NCBI GenBank assembly: GCA_016787605.1
Contig: JAEUUE010000138.1
Location: forward strand, 1-64,000
Direction: 5' to 3'
Length of the DNA: 64,000 nucleotides
Source: Cyclobacteriaceae bacterium
Lineage (GTDB): Bacteria; Bacteroidota; Bacteroidia; Cytophagales; Cyclobacteriaceae
Below the pieces are notes generated by a model. That model did no database searches and was not told where the DNA came from. It was given only the letters and a program-made list of their open reading frames with translations. This document shows, piece after piece, positions 1 to 8,060 of the stretch. Numbering within the stretch: position 1 is the stretch's first letter; each line of letters begins with the position of its first letter. Both the position numbers and the translations under genes were made by a program.

Positions 1-863
1 TCTAAACGCACAGCCCGAAACCCATAATACCCTGCTTTATGGTGTTTCTCTTGAGTAAAGACCACTCCATTAAATGAATACATGAGAGCAGAATCCTTTG
101 AAGCATTGGCTGTCCACCAATAAATGATGGGTGAATGCGAATTCCACAACGGAGGTTCTTTATCGGGAGTAATCTTAAATTGTGTTTTCTTTGATTCAGG
201 ATACCAGGTGCCTGGCATGGGCTTTCCATGGTAATGGGTGGAGACAACGATTTCTTCAACTGTGGGCAAACGCCAAAGACCTACTATTGTGTCGGAAACA
301 TATTGACCATCGGGTGAGAGGTGCAGGCAAATTTCATTGGCTTCATTCCAGTTTGTCGCAGCACTGGGCCAACCCGGACCGGGAGGTGCCCAATTCAATT
401 TCTGTTTGTTAACCAGTGTTGTGAAGGGTTCACTAATATTTGCATTGTATCGTGTTGCTACCCTATAGGCAGGCTGGGCTCCTGAAACAATGAGTGTTAC
501 TATGGGCAACCCTAACACCATAAGCAAACTTATTTTTTTTGAAGGAAGTTCTGAAGCCCACCCTAAACCAGCTATTGCGAATAGGGGAATAAAAAAGAAC
601 CATTGTGAGAAGTAGTAGGCGATTGTAATTCCAAGGACTATAAATATTATGGTCCCAATTTTTTTGTAGTGTATTGAAATGGTACCCGGAATTAAAAGAA
701 TCCATACTGGAAGTAAATAGCGTGAGACAGTCAGCCAACAATTGTCGATAAAGGAAGTAAAGTACCAGCCTTCATAAAAGGATTCTACAATTCCCCAGAA
801 TGCCCAAAATGAAATGAGACTTGTTAGTATTGCTAGAAATAACCAACCAAGAATTTTTCTCAT
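1..863 (-). CDS. Membrane protein with C-terminal DUF1566-like domain (3' end outside window)
   Basis: The frame is open from the ATG at 863-861 to the window edge, 287 codons without a stop. The first 130 residues hold about five hydrophobic segments. The rest is polar and resembles the DUF1566 (Legionella Lcl C-terminal) domain: GLWRLPTVEE, then YWWTANAS, then FNGVV and GYYGFRAVRL. That family is found at bacterial surfaces and its function is poorly known. A membrane anchor carrying an outward-facing DUF1566 domain is an inference. The gene is 92 bases behind the DUF4350-like gene at 956-1870 and has a long palindrome in front of its start. Base composition is AT-rich like its neighbours. 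Confidence 0.75.
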   Translation of the reverse strand, partial: MRKILGWLFLAILTSLISFWAFWGIVESFYEGWYFTSFIDNCWLTVSRYLLPVWILLIPGTISIHYKKIGTIIFIVLGITIAYYFSQWFFFIPLFAIAGLGWASELPSKKISLLMVLGLPIVTLIVSGAQPAYRVATRYNANISEPFTTLVNKQKLNWAPPGPGWPSAATNWNEANEICLHLSPDGQYVSDTIVGLWRLPTVEEIVVSTHYHGKPMPGTWYPESKKTQFKITPDKEPPLWNSHSPIIYWWTANASKDSALMYSFNGVVFTQEKHHKAGYYGFRAVRL

Positions 864-924
864 GACATGAAATATGCCACCTTATGTGAAACTTGTAAAT
901 GACTTTGAGCAGGTTGAGGATTTA

Positions 925-947
925 TTTGATGAAATCATTTCATCAAA
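925..947. promoter_or_regulatory. Perfect 23-bp palindrome upstream of the DUF1566-like gene
   Basis: The 11-base arms TTTGATGAAAT and ATTTCATCAAA flank one central base. It lies between the stop of the gene at 956-1870 and the start of the gene at 1-863. No T-run follows on either strand, so a dimeric-regulator operator fits better than a terminator. The function is inferred. Confidence 0.5.
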
Positions 948-955
948 CAATTATG

Positions 956-1870
956 CTAATTTGTTAGCCAATGCATAATATTTAGCAGCAATTGTTTATT
1001 ATCAGTGATGCCGTAGTTCATTCCAAATTTTTGGTTTTCATGAATTTGGGCTGTTAGCATAGCAGCCTCACCCAGTATAACCACTTTACCTTGACCATGT
1101 TTAAGGGCAAGCCCTTGGCAAAGGCCATATGTTGAAACGTGATCTTGAAAACGAGCATTTGTAGATTTAAATACCCAAAAACCCGTATCCCAAATTGAAT
1201 CAGGCCTGGATTCAACGGATTGCTCTCCCAGTTTCAATAGTACTTCAGCCCCCGCAGGTACGGACAGGGACTGCCCAGTAAACGTCATTACCTTATCTAC
1301 TCCAGCGGTTATTTCATGTTCTGCCAACAATCCATTCTTCTTTGTAAAAAGGAGTTGGTCTTTCCAACCCGACTCTTGGTCGTAATGATTCGGATCAGAA
1401 TCCTCTACGGTACCTTCGCCCATGAATACGCCAAATTTTGCAGCCAAAGATTTTGTAGCCGTGCCTACCGGATAGTGATCGGTAACTAGCAGCAAGGAAC
1501 CTCCTTCACTAACCCACTTTTCAATCGTGTTGCATTCTGCATCATCAAAAGCAGGTTTATATTTATCGTTAATGCTTCCACCCATGGGATTTACGATAAC
1601 CAAAATTTGGTTCGTTTCTAACCGCGATTTTGTAATTGGAGAGCTATTGATGCTGAATTGGTATCCATCATTCTGCAGAATGTCTCTGAATGGACTATAC
1701 GTTTTATCCAGATGATGAATGTTGTTGTGACCTTCATCGTACAGAATGCTAATTGATCTGTCCTTTGCAAAGGGTGACGGAACCGTTGTATCAAATGTGG
1801 CATCCGGCTTTTGATCGTTACAATCAAAGAGAATAATTGAGGACAGAAATAGTACATACTTACTTTTCAT
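956..1870 (-). CDS. Secreted DUF4350-like (GATase-like fold) protein, paralogue 1
   Basis: 304 residues with a hydrophobic N-terminus ending in a cysteine at residue 17. The lipobox is imperfect (LFDC), so either a lipoprotein or an ordinary secreted protein is possible. The body follows the DUF4350/GIFT pattern: YDEGHNN near residue 44, a buried strand ending in VNPMGG, WVSEGGSLLLVTDHYP, and a C-terminal GKVVILGEAAMLTAQ then NKQLLLNIMHWL. It is clearly paralogous to the gene at 3296-4240, with an S41 protease between them. Members of this fold are thought to bind ligands rather than act as amidotransferases, and no catalytic Cys-His pair is evident. Its role in the envelope is unknown. Confidence 0.75.
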   Translation of the reverse strand: MKSKYVLFLSSIILFDCNDQKPDATFDTTVPSPFAKDRSISILYDEGHNNIHHLDKTYSPFRDILQNDGYQFSINSSPITKSRLETNQILVIVNPMGGSINDKYKPAFDDAECNTIEKWVSEGGSLLLVTDHYPVGTATKSLAAKFGVFMGEGTVEDSDPNHYDQESGWKDQLLFTKKNGLLAEHEITAGVDKVMTFTGQSLSVPAGAEVLLKLGEQSVESRPDSIWDTGFWVFKSTNARFQDHVSTYGLCQGLALKHGQGKVVILGEAAMLTAQIHENQKFGMNYGITDNKQLLLNIMHWLTN

Positions 1871-1935
1871 GATGGTAATTGTTTGTAACAGGTATTGTAA
1901 ACTCAGCAGGTGATAGCCAATATTTGGTTTATCCT

Positions 1936-3276
1936 CTATTTGTTCACTCTGTTTACCTTTTGGGGTTTTCCGCCATCATCCCAAATCCATTCAAAATAGG
2001 ACACTGGTTTGGAAGTAGTTGGCATTGTTAGTCTTAAAAAGCTTTTTTCCGTATTTTGAAATATACCCTTACCCATGTATTCAAGCTTCTCCTTTCCACC
2101 TTGACTATTGACATATACAATGCCGGAATTTTCGTAAAGTACTTTTCGGCCATCTTCATAGTTACCGATGAGTGCATTTATAATATTTTCAGTTAAAGGC
2201 TCCGGACTTAGTTCATTTTGTAAATATGGAATCTGCCATTCATAGATGAGTTTAAGTTCCTTCACATTGGTTCTTGAGGATAATGTTTTGCAGATTTCAA
2301 GCTTTGCCATTGGAAGCGCTTTTGAGGATGCAACTTGGATATCGGGCGTTACTCCTACTCCATCTATGGATTTTTTGGAAACGGGATTTATACTTTCAAT
2401 GGTAGGAATCATAATATAAAGTATGTCATTAATGGCAAATAGCTGGCCGGGATTTCCCTCACCTTTTGTTTGCTCACCGACAATGACTGCTCTTTTATAT
2501 TGTTGTAGTGTATAAGCAAATCCTTCTGCTGCAGAGGCAGTCTTGTTACTCACCAGGATATAAACCGGAGTTTGAGTTTGGATTTTATTGATCACATCAT
2601 CCTTAACAGTGAAGTTTTTTTCAATTCTATTCTCTTTTCTGAATCTCATTTCCGAGATCTGAGTAGAGTCTTGCAGGAAATAACTGAGTAGGAAGTTCAT
2701 CGTTTCTGAGTTACCACCTCCGTTATTTCTCAGGTCAATTATTACAGCAGATGAAAATCGAATAAAATTCATGGCCCCAACAAGAGTTGGTTTAGCGGGT
2801 TCAAGGGGTGGAAAATTCAAGAAGTTGAGATATCCAATGTTTCCATCCAAGCGCTCTACTTTTCTTATTCTGAAATTTTCAAAATGAAGTCTTTCCAACC
2901 ACTCGGGTGTGATTTCTTCCTTTTTACCATTCTTTTCATTTTCATTGTCAGAAACTATTTGTTTTACCCTTTCAGGTGAAAGGCCCATGCCGAGGTGAGT
3001 GTCGTTTCCTCGTTGTTGAATGTCTCGCTCAAAAACTTCAAGAAAATTAATTATACGAGACAACGAATCATATCCACCTGACTTTAGTTTCTCGTGAACG
3101 TATTTTTCGATTTGCTGTGCACGATCCGGAAAAATGTAGTTTTGTTGTATCAAGTCAACCGTTTTATCGATAATCTCAATTTTCTCTTTGTTTGAAATGC
3201 TCGCGTTTTTTTGCGCTGTTAATGTGCCGCACGTGAGGATAGCAAGACTCAATACCAGTGCTATTTTCATTTTCAT
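1936..3276 (-). CDS. S41 family serine peptidase (tail-specific/IRBP-like)
   Basis: 446 residues with a signal peptide ending near LTAQ (residues 1-22). An IRBP-like helical N-domain (about 25-110) is followed by the S41 core. The core shows VIIDLRNNGGGNSETM near residue 178, the nucleophile region NKTASAAEGFA with Ser248, and VGEQTKGEGNPGQ. There is no PDZ domain between them, as in the IRBP-like branch. It should cleave exported substrates in the periplasm. It lies 19 bases after one DUF4350-like gene and 65 bases before the other, in what looks like one operon starting at the LytTR gene. The substrate is unknown, but the flanking paralogues are natural partner candidates. Confidence 0.85.
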   Translation of the reverse strand: MKMKIALVLSLAILTCGTLTAQKNASISNKEKIEIIDKTVDLIQQNYIFPDRAQQIEKYVHEKLKSGGYDSLSRIINFLEVFERDIQQRGNDTHLGMGLSPERVKQIVSDNENEKNGKKEEITPEWLERLHFENFRIRKVERLDGNIGYLNFLNFPPLEPAKPTLVGAMNFIRFSSAVIIDLRNNGGGNSETMNFLLSYFLQDSTQISEMRFRKENRIEKNFTVKDDVINKIQTQTPVYILVSNKTASAAEGFAYTLQQYKRAVIVGEQTKGEGNPGQLFAINDILYIMIPTIESINPVSKKSIDGVGVTPDIQVASSKALPMAKLEICKTLSSRTNVKELKLIYEWQIPYLQNELSPEPLTENIINALIGNYEDGRKVLYENSGIVYVNSQGGKEKLEYMGKGIFQNTEKSFLRLTMPTTSKPVSYFEWIWDDGGKPQKVNRVNK

Positions 3277-3295
3277 AATTGAAGTTGGATTAGTT

Positions 3296-4240
3296 TTATA
3301 ATTTTCGAGATAGCCAGTGCATGATGTTCAAGGCAAACTGCTTATTGTGATTATTGCCCGCATTCATTCCTTGCTTTTGTCCTTCTACTACCAGCGCTGT
3401 AAGCATATTACCATCACCCAGAAATACTACTCTACCTTTACCTAGCTCAAAGGCAAGTGCCTGGCTTAAACCGGCAACCGATACGGGATCTACAAAGCGT
3501 ACATAGGTTTGTTTGAACAAGCCTTTGCCCGTAGTCCACGTAGAATCCGGCTTTGATTCTTTAGCGTACTCACTAAATTTTAGCAGATTGCTATATTCAT
3601 TATTGATTGATTTTAGAGAAGTGCCACTAAATGAACTCACCGTGGACACTGATTCATTCTTATCCTTTCCCTTTAAAATGATATGCTCAGCCAATAAGTT
3701 ATTCTCTTTACTGAATAAAAGGTTTTCTCTTCGCATTGAGGCTTTGTCATAGTTTTTGGAATCTGTAACCACGCCTCCACCGACTTTTACACCAAGTAAA
3801 TCTGTTACGTTCTTAGACGCTGATGAGGAATAGTAGTTATCTATAATTAGGAGGAGAGAACCTCCATTCTTGATCCAATTGATTAGGTGGGTACACTCCT
3901 GACTTTGAAAGATTACTTTTTCTTTATCCATATACCTTCCACCTCGCGGATTGATGATGATCATGGTGTTAACTCCTTGTAAGGCAGAAGAGGAAATTTC
4001 ACTAGAAGTAAAACTAAGTGTATATCCATCTGCTCTTAACAGTTTAAAAAGAGGCTCATAACTATCATCATTTGATAAATTGTAATGAGCTTCATCTACC
4101 ATAATTTTCTGACCATTATTGGTATAAGCAGGAGAACTGACTGTTACGTTAAATTCTTTGTCAACATCCTGCGCCAATGAAACAATTGAAGCGATTAAGA
4201 ATAGTGAACTACAACTTATAATGAGTACATTCAGATTCAT
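3296..4240 (-). CDS. Secreted DUF4350-like protein, paralogue 2
   Basis: 314 residues with a signal peptide ending about SLAQ (residue 24). It shares with the gene at 956-1870 the blocks VDEAHYN, LRADGYT, IINPRGG, WIKNGGSLLLIIDNY, GKGRVVFLGDGNMLTA and NKQFALNIMHWL, so a tandem duplication with divergence is likely. Its ATG overlaps the stop of the small membrane protein gene (ATGA, 4237-4240), implying translational coupling. It belongs to the same GATase-like fold group, has no visible catalytic centre and is predicted to be periplasmic. The function is unknown. Confidence 0.75.
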   Translation of the reverse strand: MNLNVLIISCSSLFLIASIVSLAQDVDKEFNVTVSSPAYTNNGQKIMVDEAHYNLSNDDSYEPLFKLLRADGYTLSFTSSEISSSALQGVNTMIIINPRGGRYMDKEKVIFQSQECTHLINWIKNGGSLLLIIDNYYSSSASKNVTDLLGVKVGGGVVTDSKNYDKASMRRENLLFSKENNLLAEHIILKGKDKNESVSTVSSFSGTSLKSINNEYSNLLKFSEYAKESKPDSTWTTGKGLFKQTYVRFVDPVSVAGLSQALAFELGKGRVVFLGDGNMLTALVVEGQKQGMNAGNNHNKQFALNIMHWLSRKL

Positions 4241-4641
4241 TCTTTTTTGTTTGGTTGGAGACGAAGAATTATATAGTAGGCTAAAAAAGAAATTGAGAGC
4301 AGGGAAAATATTATCAATAGAAAGACATTATCCGACTCTGGGATACCCAGTATGGGAGCATGCTGGATTAGGGTGAACGAAAGTGCAAGCGAAGCAAAAA
4401 TGAGGCACCATTTAAGTGGAGTTTTTTTTTGCTGATTAGTGGCTAGGAGAAAAGCCTTCATGCCATTTTCTTCCTGTGCCCTTTCCATCATTTTCATTTG
4501 CACCCGAAAATCTAATCTTGCTTTAAAGGCCGAAACCAGTGTTTGCAGTATCATTATTAAGAGTGACATGACGCTGATGATTTCTATCACTTTATCGGAC
4601 AATATTTTGCTGGTTGTTGATATAGCCTGAATGTCATCCAT
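4237..4641 (-). CDS. Small membrane protein (DUF6249-like), paralogue 1
   Basis: 134 residues with three hydrophobic segments, near 18-38, 78-97 and 105-126. A charged helix (RLDFRVQMKMMERAQEENG) lies between the first two. It shares SDKVIE, LQTLV, PLKW and the C-terminal FLAYYIIL pattern with the protein at 7482-7925. Small membrane proteins of this shape (DUF6249-like, my recollection, unconfirmed) occur beside sigma factors in Bacteroidota. It sits between the LytTR gene (8-base gap) and the DUF4350-like gene (4-base overlap). A role as membrane sensor or anti-regulator is only an inference. Confidence 0.65.
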   Translation of the reverse strand: MDDIQAISTTSKILSDKVIEIISVMSLLIMILQTLVSAFKARLDFRVQMKMMERAQEENGMKAFLLATNQQKKTPLKWCLIFASLALSFTLIQHAPILGIPESDNVFLLIIFSLLSISFLAYYIILRLQPNKKE

Positions 4642-4649
4642 ATTGCTGC

Positions 4650-4988
4650 TTATTTAGTAGCCAGGGCATTCTTTACGTACCTTTTAAAAGTCTTCCCAAT
4701 GGGAATTTTTAATTGATTCTGGAGTTGAATTGCGTCCTCATCCACTCTTTCAATTTTTGAGATGTTTATAATGAAGGATTTATGAACCCGAATGAATAAA
4801 TCGGCTGGCAGTGAATGCTCCATTTCACTTGTAGTTGCTTTTGTAATTAATGTCTCTTTGTCTGTGATGATCTTTACATAATTTCCAAAACTTTGAAAGT
4901 GGCTAATTTTATTAACCTGGATAGGTACACCCTGACCATCAATGTTTAATGTGATTTCTTCAAATGCCACCATTTCCTGCAAATCCAT
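4650..4988 (-). CDS. Stand-alone LytTR DNA-binding protein
   Basis: 112 residues that are almost entirely a LytTR domain: ISHFQSFGNYVKIITD, then DLFIRVHKSFIINISKIERV, then PIGKTFKRYV. No receiver domain precedes it, so it cannot be controlled by phosphotransfer to itself. The same blocks recur in the full response regulator at 61297-61989. It is the first gene of a leftward operon leading to the small membrane protein, the DUF4350-like pair and the S41 protease. An ECF-type promoter (4998-5025) ends ten bases before its ATG. It probably activates or represses envelope genes. Its targets are unknown. Confidence 0.85.
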   Translation of the reverse strand: MDLQEMVAFEEITLNIDGQGVPIQVNKISHFQSFGNYVKIITDKETLITKATTSEMEHSLPADLFIRVHKSFIINISKIERVDEDAIQLQNQLKIPIGKTFKRYVKNALATK

Positions 4989-4997
4989 TTGATGCCA

Positions 4998-5025
4998 TTG
5001 GACAGGGGCATGGTTAAAAAGTTGC
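4998..5025 (-). promoter_or_regulatory. ECF-type promoter for the LytTR operon
   Basis: On the minus strand GCAACTTT (5025-5018) is followed by 14 bases and GTCCAA (5003-4998), ten bases before the ATG. ECF sigma factors typically read an AAC-containing -35 and a GTC-containing -10. The same spacing and bases recur at 5050-5077 and 8014-8041. Confidence 0.65.
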
Positions 5026-5049
5026 GGAAGAATAGATTTTTTTTGATCT

Positions 5050-5077
5050 GCAACTTTCGCTAAAGGATTTGGTCTAA
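5050..5077 (+). promoter_or_regulatory. ECF-type promoter for the FtsX-type permease gene
   Basis: GCAACTTT (5050-5057), 14 bases, then GTCTAA (5072-5077). The expected start of transcription falls within a base or two of the ATG at 5084, so the message would be nearly leaderless. The -35 boxes of this and the divergent LytTR promoter form an inverted pair 24 bases apart. Confidence 0.65.
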
Positions 5078-5083
5078 TTCCGC

Positions 5084-7480
5084 ATGTTAAAAAGCATATT
5101 CATTACAGCAATCCGGAATATTTTGCGGAACAAGGCATTATCCATCATCAATTTATTGGGGCTTACGATCAGTATGTCACTGAGTCTATTGATAATCATT
5201 ATAGTCAGAGGTCAGTTTACTTATGACAATTTTCATCGGGATTCTGATTTGATATTTCGCGTGAACACACTGGCTTTGCGAATGGATGGTGGCGAGGAAG
5301 CGTATGCCTCCGTGCCCCTAGCGGTACCTACCGCACTGGTAGAGGAATATGATTATGTGGAGACTTTGGTGAGGATTGACAGACAAATGAATGGCGATAT
5401 TCTGTATAAGAACAGTAAACTACCGGTACTTGGAGTTTTCGTGGACCAACAATTTTTTGAGGTGTTCAATTTTGAACTTGAAAGTGGAAATGTACACGAG
5501 GTATTAACTCAACCCAATACAGCTGTGCTCACACATGCGGCTGCATTAAAATTGTTTGGAACTGACAATGCCCTGGGTGAGATTATCAATTTTGGAAGAT
5601 TTGGAGAGTTCAAAGTGACAGGTGTACTCAAGCCATTTCAAGGTAAATCACATTTTGATGAATTTGAAATTTATGCTTCGTTTGCTTCGGTACCTTTGTT
5701 GGAGAAAGAACATTCCCTTGAGCCTACCACCCTTAATTGGAATAATTATTATACGGGAAGTGCTTACATCAAATTAAAGAAAAACGTGAACCCCTGGCAG
5801 GTTGAAAAGGCGTTGGATAATATTTACAGAAAGAACTATGCAGACATTGAGTATGAGACCAGAGACCGAGGCTACAAGTTTTATCTTCAGAATTTGGATG
5901 AGATTACACCCGGCCCGCTACTATCCAATAGTTATGGCAGGGGAATGCCATTATTACTAATCATTCTTCTTGGCGCATTGGCAGGTATTGTTATGATTAT
6001 GGCTTGCTTTAATTATACGCAATTAATGATTGCGAAATCCCTGACACGGGCCAAGGAGGTAGGTGTACGGAAAATTAATGGGGGGAATCGTGTTCAGATT
6101 TTTGTACAGTTCATTGGTGAGTCTGTATTGCTTTCACTCGTATCCCTGGTGGTGGCTTTTTTCATTCTTCAACTATTGAAATATCAATTTTCGCAACTAT
6201 ACATGACCCGGGATTTTGCAGTTGGGTTAAGTGAAGGTTATGCAGAATGGATCTATTTTTTCCTCTTTGCAGTACTCACAGGAGTATTAGCAGGTCTTTT
6301 CCCCGCCTTATATATTTCTTCTTTTAATCCCCTTAATGTTTTACGTGCTCAGGGTAATTTAAAGCTTTCGTCAAGATTAACATTCAGAAAAGTCCTGCTT
6401 ATTACACAATTCGCATTTTCATTGATTTTTGTCATGTCTATCATAGCTATACGGGAACAAGCTAATTATTTAGTAAAAGCTGATTATGGATTTAGTCAAG
6501 AAGGTTTACTCAACATCCGTTTACACGGAGTTAATAGAACTCAATTGATGAACAAAATTGCCGGACTTAGTGGTGTTGTGCGTGTTGGCAGTATTTCTCA
6601 TAGCCTTGGGACATGGGAAGATGGCGTCAGCGATTGGAAAATAGATATTGGGGATAATGCATTTACGATGCGGGATTTCAGGGTGGACGAAAATTATCTT
6701 AAAAATATAGACGCCCGATTCATAGCTGGAAAGGGATTCGAACAAGGATCCGTCAGGCAGGTGGTGCTGAATGCGCTTGCATTGAAACGGTTTGGATTCA
6801 CCGGCCCTCATGAAGCTATAGGTGAGACAATATATTACAGAGACACTACTGCCTTAACGATTGCTGGTATTATTAATGATTTTCATATCCGGCCTCTAAC
6901 AGCGGGCATGGAGCCAGTTGCTTTTATATATGATCCTGAGCGCACTTACCTGGTTTCTGTAAAATATGTTGGTGACCCTGTTTCATTAATTGAACAGATA
7001 CAGGGTATTTGGAAGGATCTTGAAACCAGGCCACTGGATTATCGATTCATGACAGAAGAGATTGATAATGCCTATCAATCGGCAGGGTTGTTTGATCTCC
7101 TGATCATCGTGGGTTACTGCGGATTACTAACGATTACTTTGGCTTGTTTAGGTGTTCTTGGAATGGCTATGTCAAATTCACAAGCCAAGCGAAAGGAAGT
7201 GGCTATCCGAAAAATAACCGGTGCCAGTAATTTTGAAATAGTGCACTATCTAACAAAATCCTTCCTGATAATTTTAGTAACAGCTACGATCATTGGTTTA
7301 CCTCTTAGTTATATTTTAATAGACCAGTTTCTCAGCATGTATGCATATAAGGCTGATCTTTCAATATTCTCTTATCTGGCTGGGGTTGGTTTTCTTTTTA
7401 TTTCAGGTTTACTGATTGTAAGTACCCAAACAGTCTCCGTTGCAACCGGGCATTTGGTTGATTCATTGCGCAGGGAATGA
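5084..7480 (+). CDS. ABC transporter permease, MacB/FtsX type
   Basis: 798 residues in the usual Bacteroidota layout of two MacB-type halves. There is an N-terminal membrane helix (about 18-40), a long extracytoplasmic domain, three helices with the FtsX motif (TRAKEVGVRKINGG near 325), a second extracytoplasmic domain, and a C-terminal FtsX set (QAKRKEVAIRKITGAS). Such proteins need a separate ATPase and usually act in mechanotransmission or efflux, not import. No ATPase gene is adjacent, so one must be borrowed. An ECF-type promoter lies immediately upstream. The AT-rich composition sets it apart from the GC-rich permeases at 27458-32390. Confidence 0.88.
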   Translation: MLKSIFITAIRNILRNKALSIINLLGLTISMSLSLLIIIIVRGQFTYDNFHRDSDLIFRVNTLALRMDGGEEAYASVPLAVPTALVEEYDYVETLVRIDRQMNGDILYKNSKLPVLGVFVDQQFFEVFNFELESGNVHEVLTQPNTAVLTHAAALKLFGTDNALGEIINFGRFGEFKVTGVLKPFQGKSHFDEFEIYASFASVPLLEKEHSLEPTTLNWNNYYTGSAYIKLKKNVNPWQVEKALDNIYRKNYADIEYETRDRGYKFYLQNLDEITPGPLLSNSYGRGMPLLLIILLGALAGIVMIMACFNYTQLMIAKSLTRAKEVGVRKINGGNRVQIFVQFIGESVLLSLVSLVVAFFILQLLKYQFSQLYMTRDFAVGLSEGYAEWIYFFLFAVLTGVLAGLFPALYISSFNPLNVLRAQGNLKLSSRLTFRKVLLITQFAFSLIFVMSIIAIREQANYLVKADYGFSQEGLLNIRLHGVNRTQLMNKIAGLSGVVRVGSISHSLGTWEDGVSDWKIDIGDNAFTMRDFRVDENYLKNIDARFIAGKGFEQGSVRQVVLNALALKRFGFTGPHEAIGETIYYRDTTALTIAGIINDFHIRPLTAGMEPVAFIYDPERTYLVSVKYVGDPVSLIEQIQGIWKDLETRPLDYRFMTEEIDNAYQSAGLFDLLIIVGYCGLLTITLACLGVLGMAMSNSQAKRKEVAIRKITGASNFEIVHYLTKSFLIILVTATIIGLPLSYILIDQFLSMYAYKADLSIFSYLAGVGFLFISGLLIVSTQTVSVATGHLVDSLRRE

Positions 7481-7481
7481 T

Positions 7482-7925
7482 TTATTTTTTTCTGTTGAGA
7501 ATGAGATAATAGGCAAGAAAGGCCAGAGACATTAGTATAAATACTATTGAAAGACTCAGTAATTCAGATATAGGTGATGATTCGTTTATTGATAATATGG
7601 TAAAGAATGAGACCGCCAGAGCCATGGTGAGGAACGCCCATTTAAGCGGTTCAAGTTTTGTGATTCTTTCCGTTTCATTAAACAATTTGAACATCGCTTC
7701 GTGATTACCTTCTTTCTCAAGAATTCTCTCCTTGAGTTTTTGATTCGCTCGTATTTTAATTATAGTGACCAGGGCTTGGAGCACCATTGTAATTATAAAC
7801 ATGGGAACCGCAAATTCTATAATCTTGTCCGAGAGCATCCAAGGTCTCGGAGGTGCTTCCTCCTGCGCGACAGTGTCCAAAGGCAAAATGAAAAGGAAAA
7901 AGAACAGGTATGCTAAAGTTTTCAT
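7482..7925 (-). CDS. Small membrane protein (DUF6249-like), paralogue 2
   Basis: 147 residues with a signal-like first helix (residues 1-20, ending VAQE) and three further hydrophobic segments. It is paralogous to the protein at 4237-4641: SDKIIE, LQALV, a charged helix, PLKW and SLAFLAYYLIL match in order. It ends one base after the permease stop, convergent with it, and is divergent from the ECF sigma gene. I saw no copy of the GCAACTTT promoter in front of it. The function is unknown; a membrane partner for the sigma/anti-sigma or permease system is plausible. Confidence 0.65.
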   Translation of the reverse strand: MKTLAYLFFFLFILPLDTVAQEEAPPRPWMLSDKIIEFAVPMFIITMVLQALVTIIKIRANQKLKERILEKEGNHEAMFKLFNETERITKLEPLKWAFLTMALAVSFFTILSINESSPISELLSLSIVFILMSLAFLAYYLILNRKK

Positions 7926-8013
7926 TTTAAAATATGTCTTGCCACATTGTTTGTTATAGCCAAATTACGGTAATTGTTCAGGGTGTAACAAGGCTTTAAG
8001 TAAATCGAAAGCT

Positions 8014-8041
8014 GCAACTTTTAACAAAAGAGGTTGTCAAA
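8014..8041 (+). promoter_or_regulatory. ECF-type promoter for the sigma factor gene (autoregulation)
   Basis: GCAACTTT (8014-8021), 14 bases, then GTCAAA (8036-8041). The -10 element overlaps a possible TTG start at 8034, which argues for translation from the ATG at 8061. A sigma gene behind its own type of promoter implies autoregulation. Confidence 0.65.
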
Positions 8042-8060
8042 TATCGATTCGGCATTGACA

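Noticed and set aside
8034-8060. TTG start for the ECF sigma factor at 8034
   Set aside because: It lies within the predicted -10 element of the gene's own promoter; the ATG at 8061 matches family N-termini.
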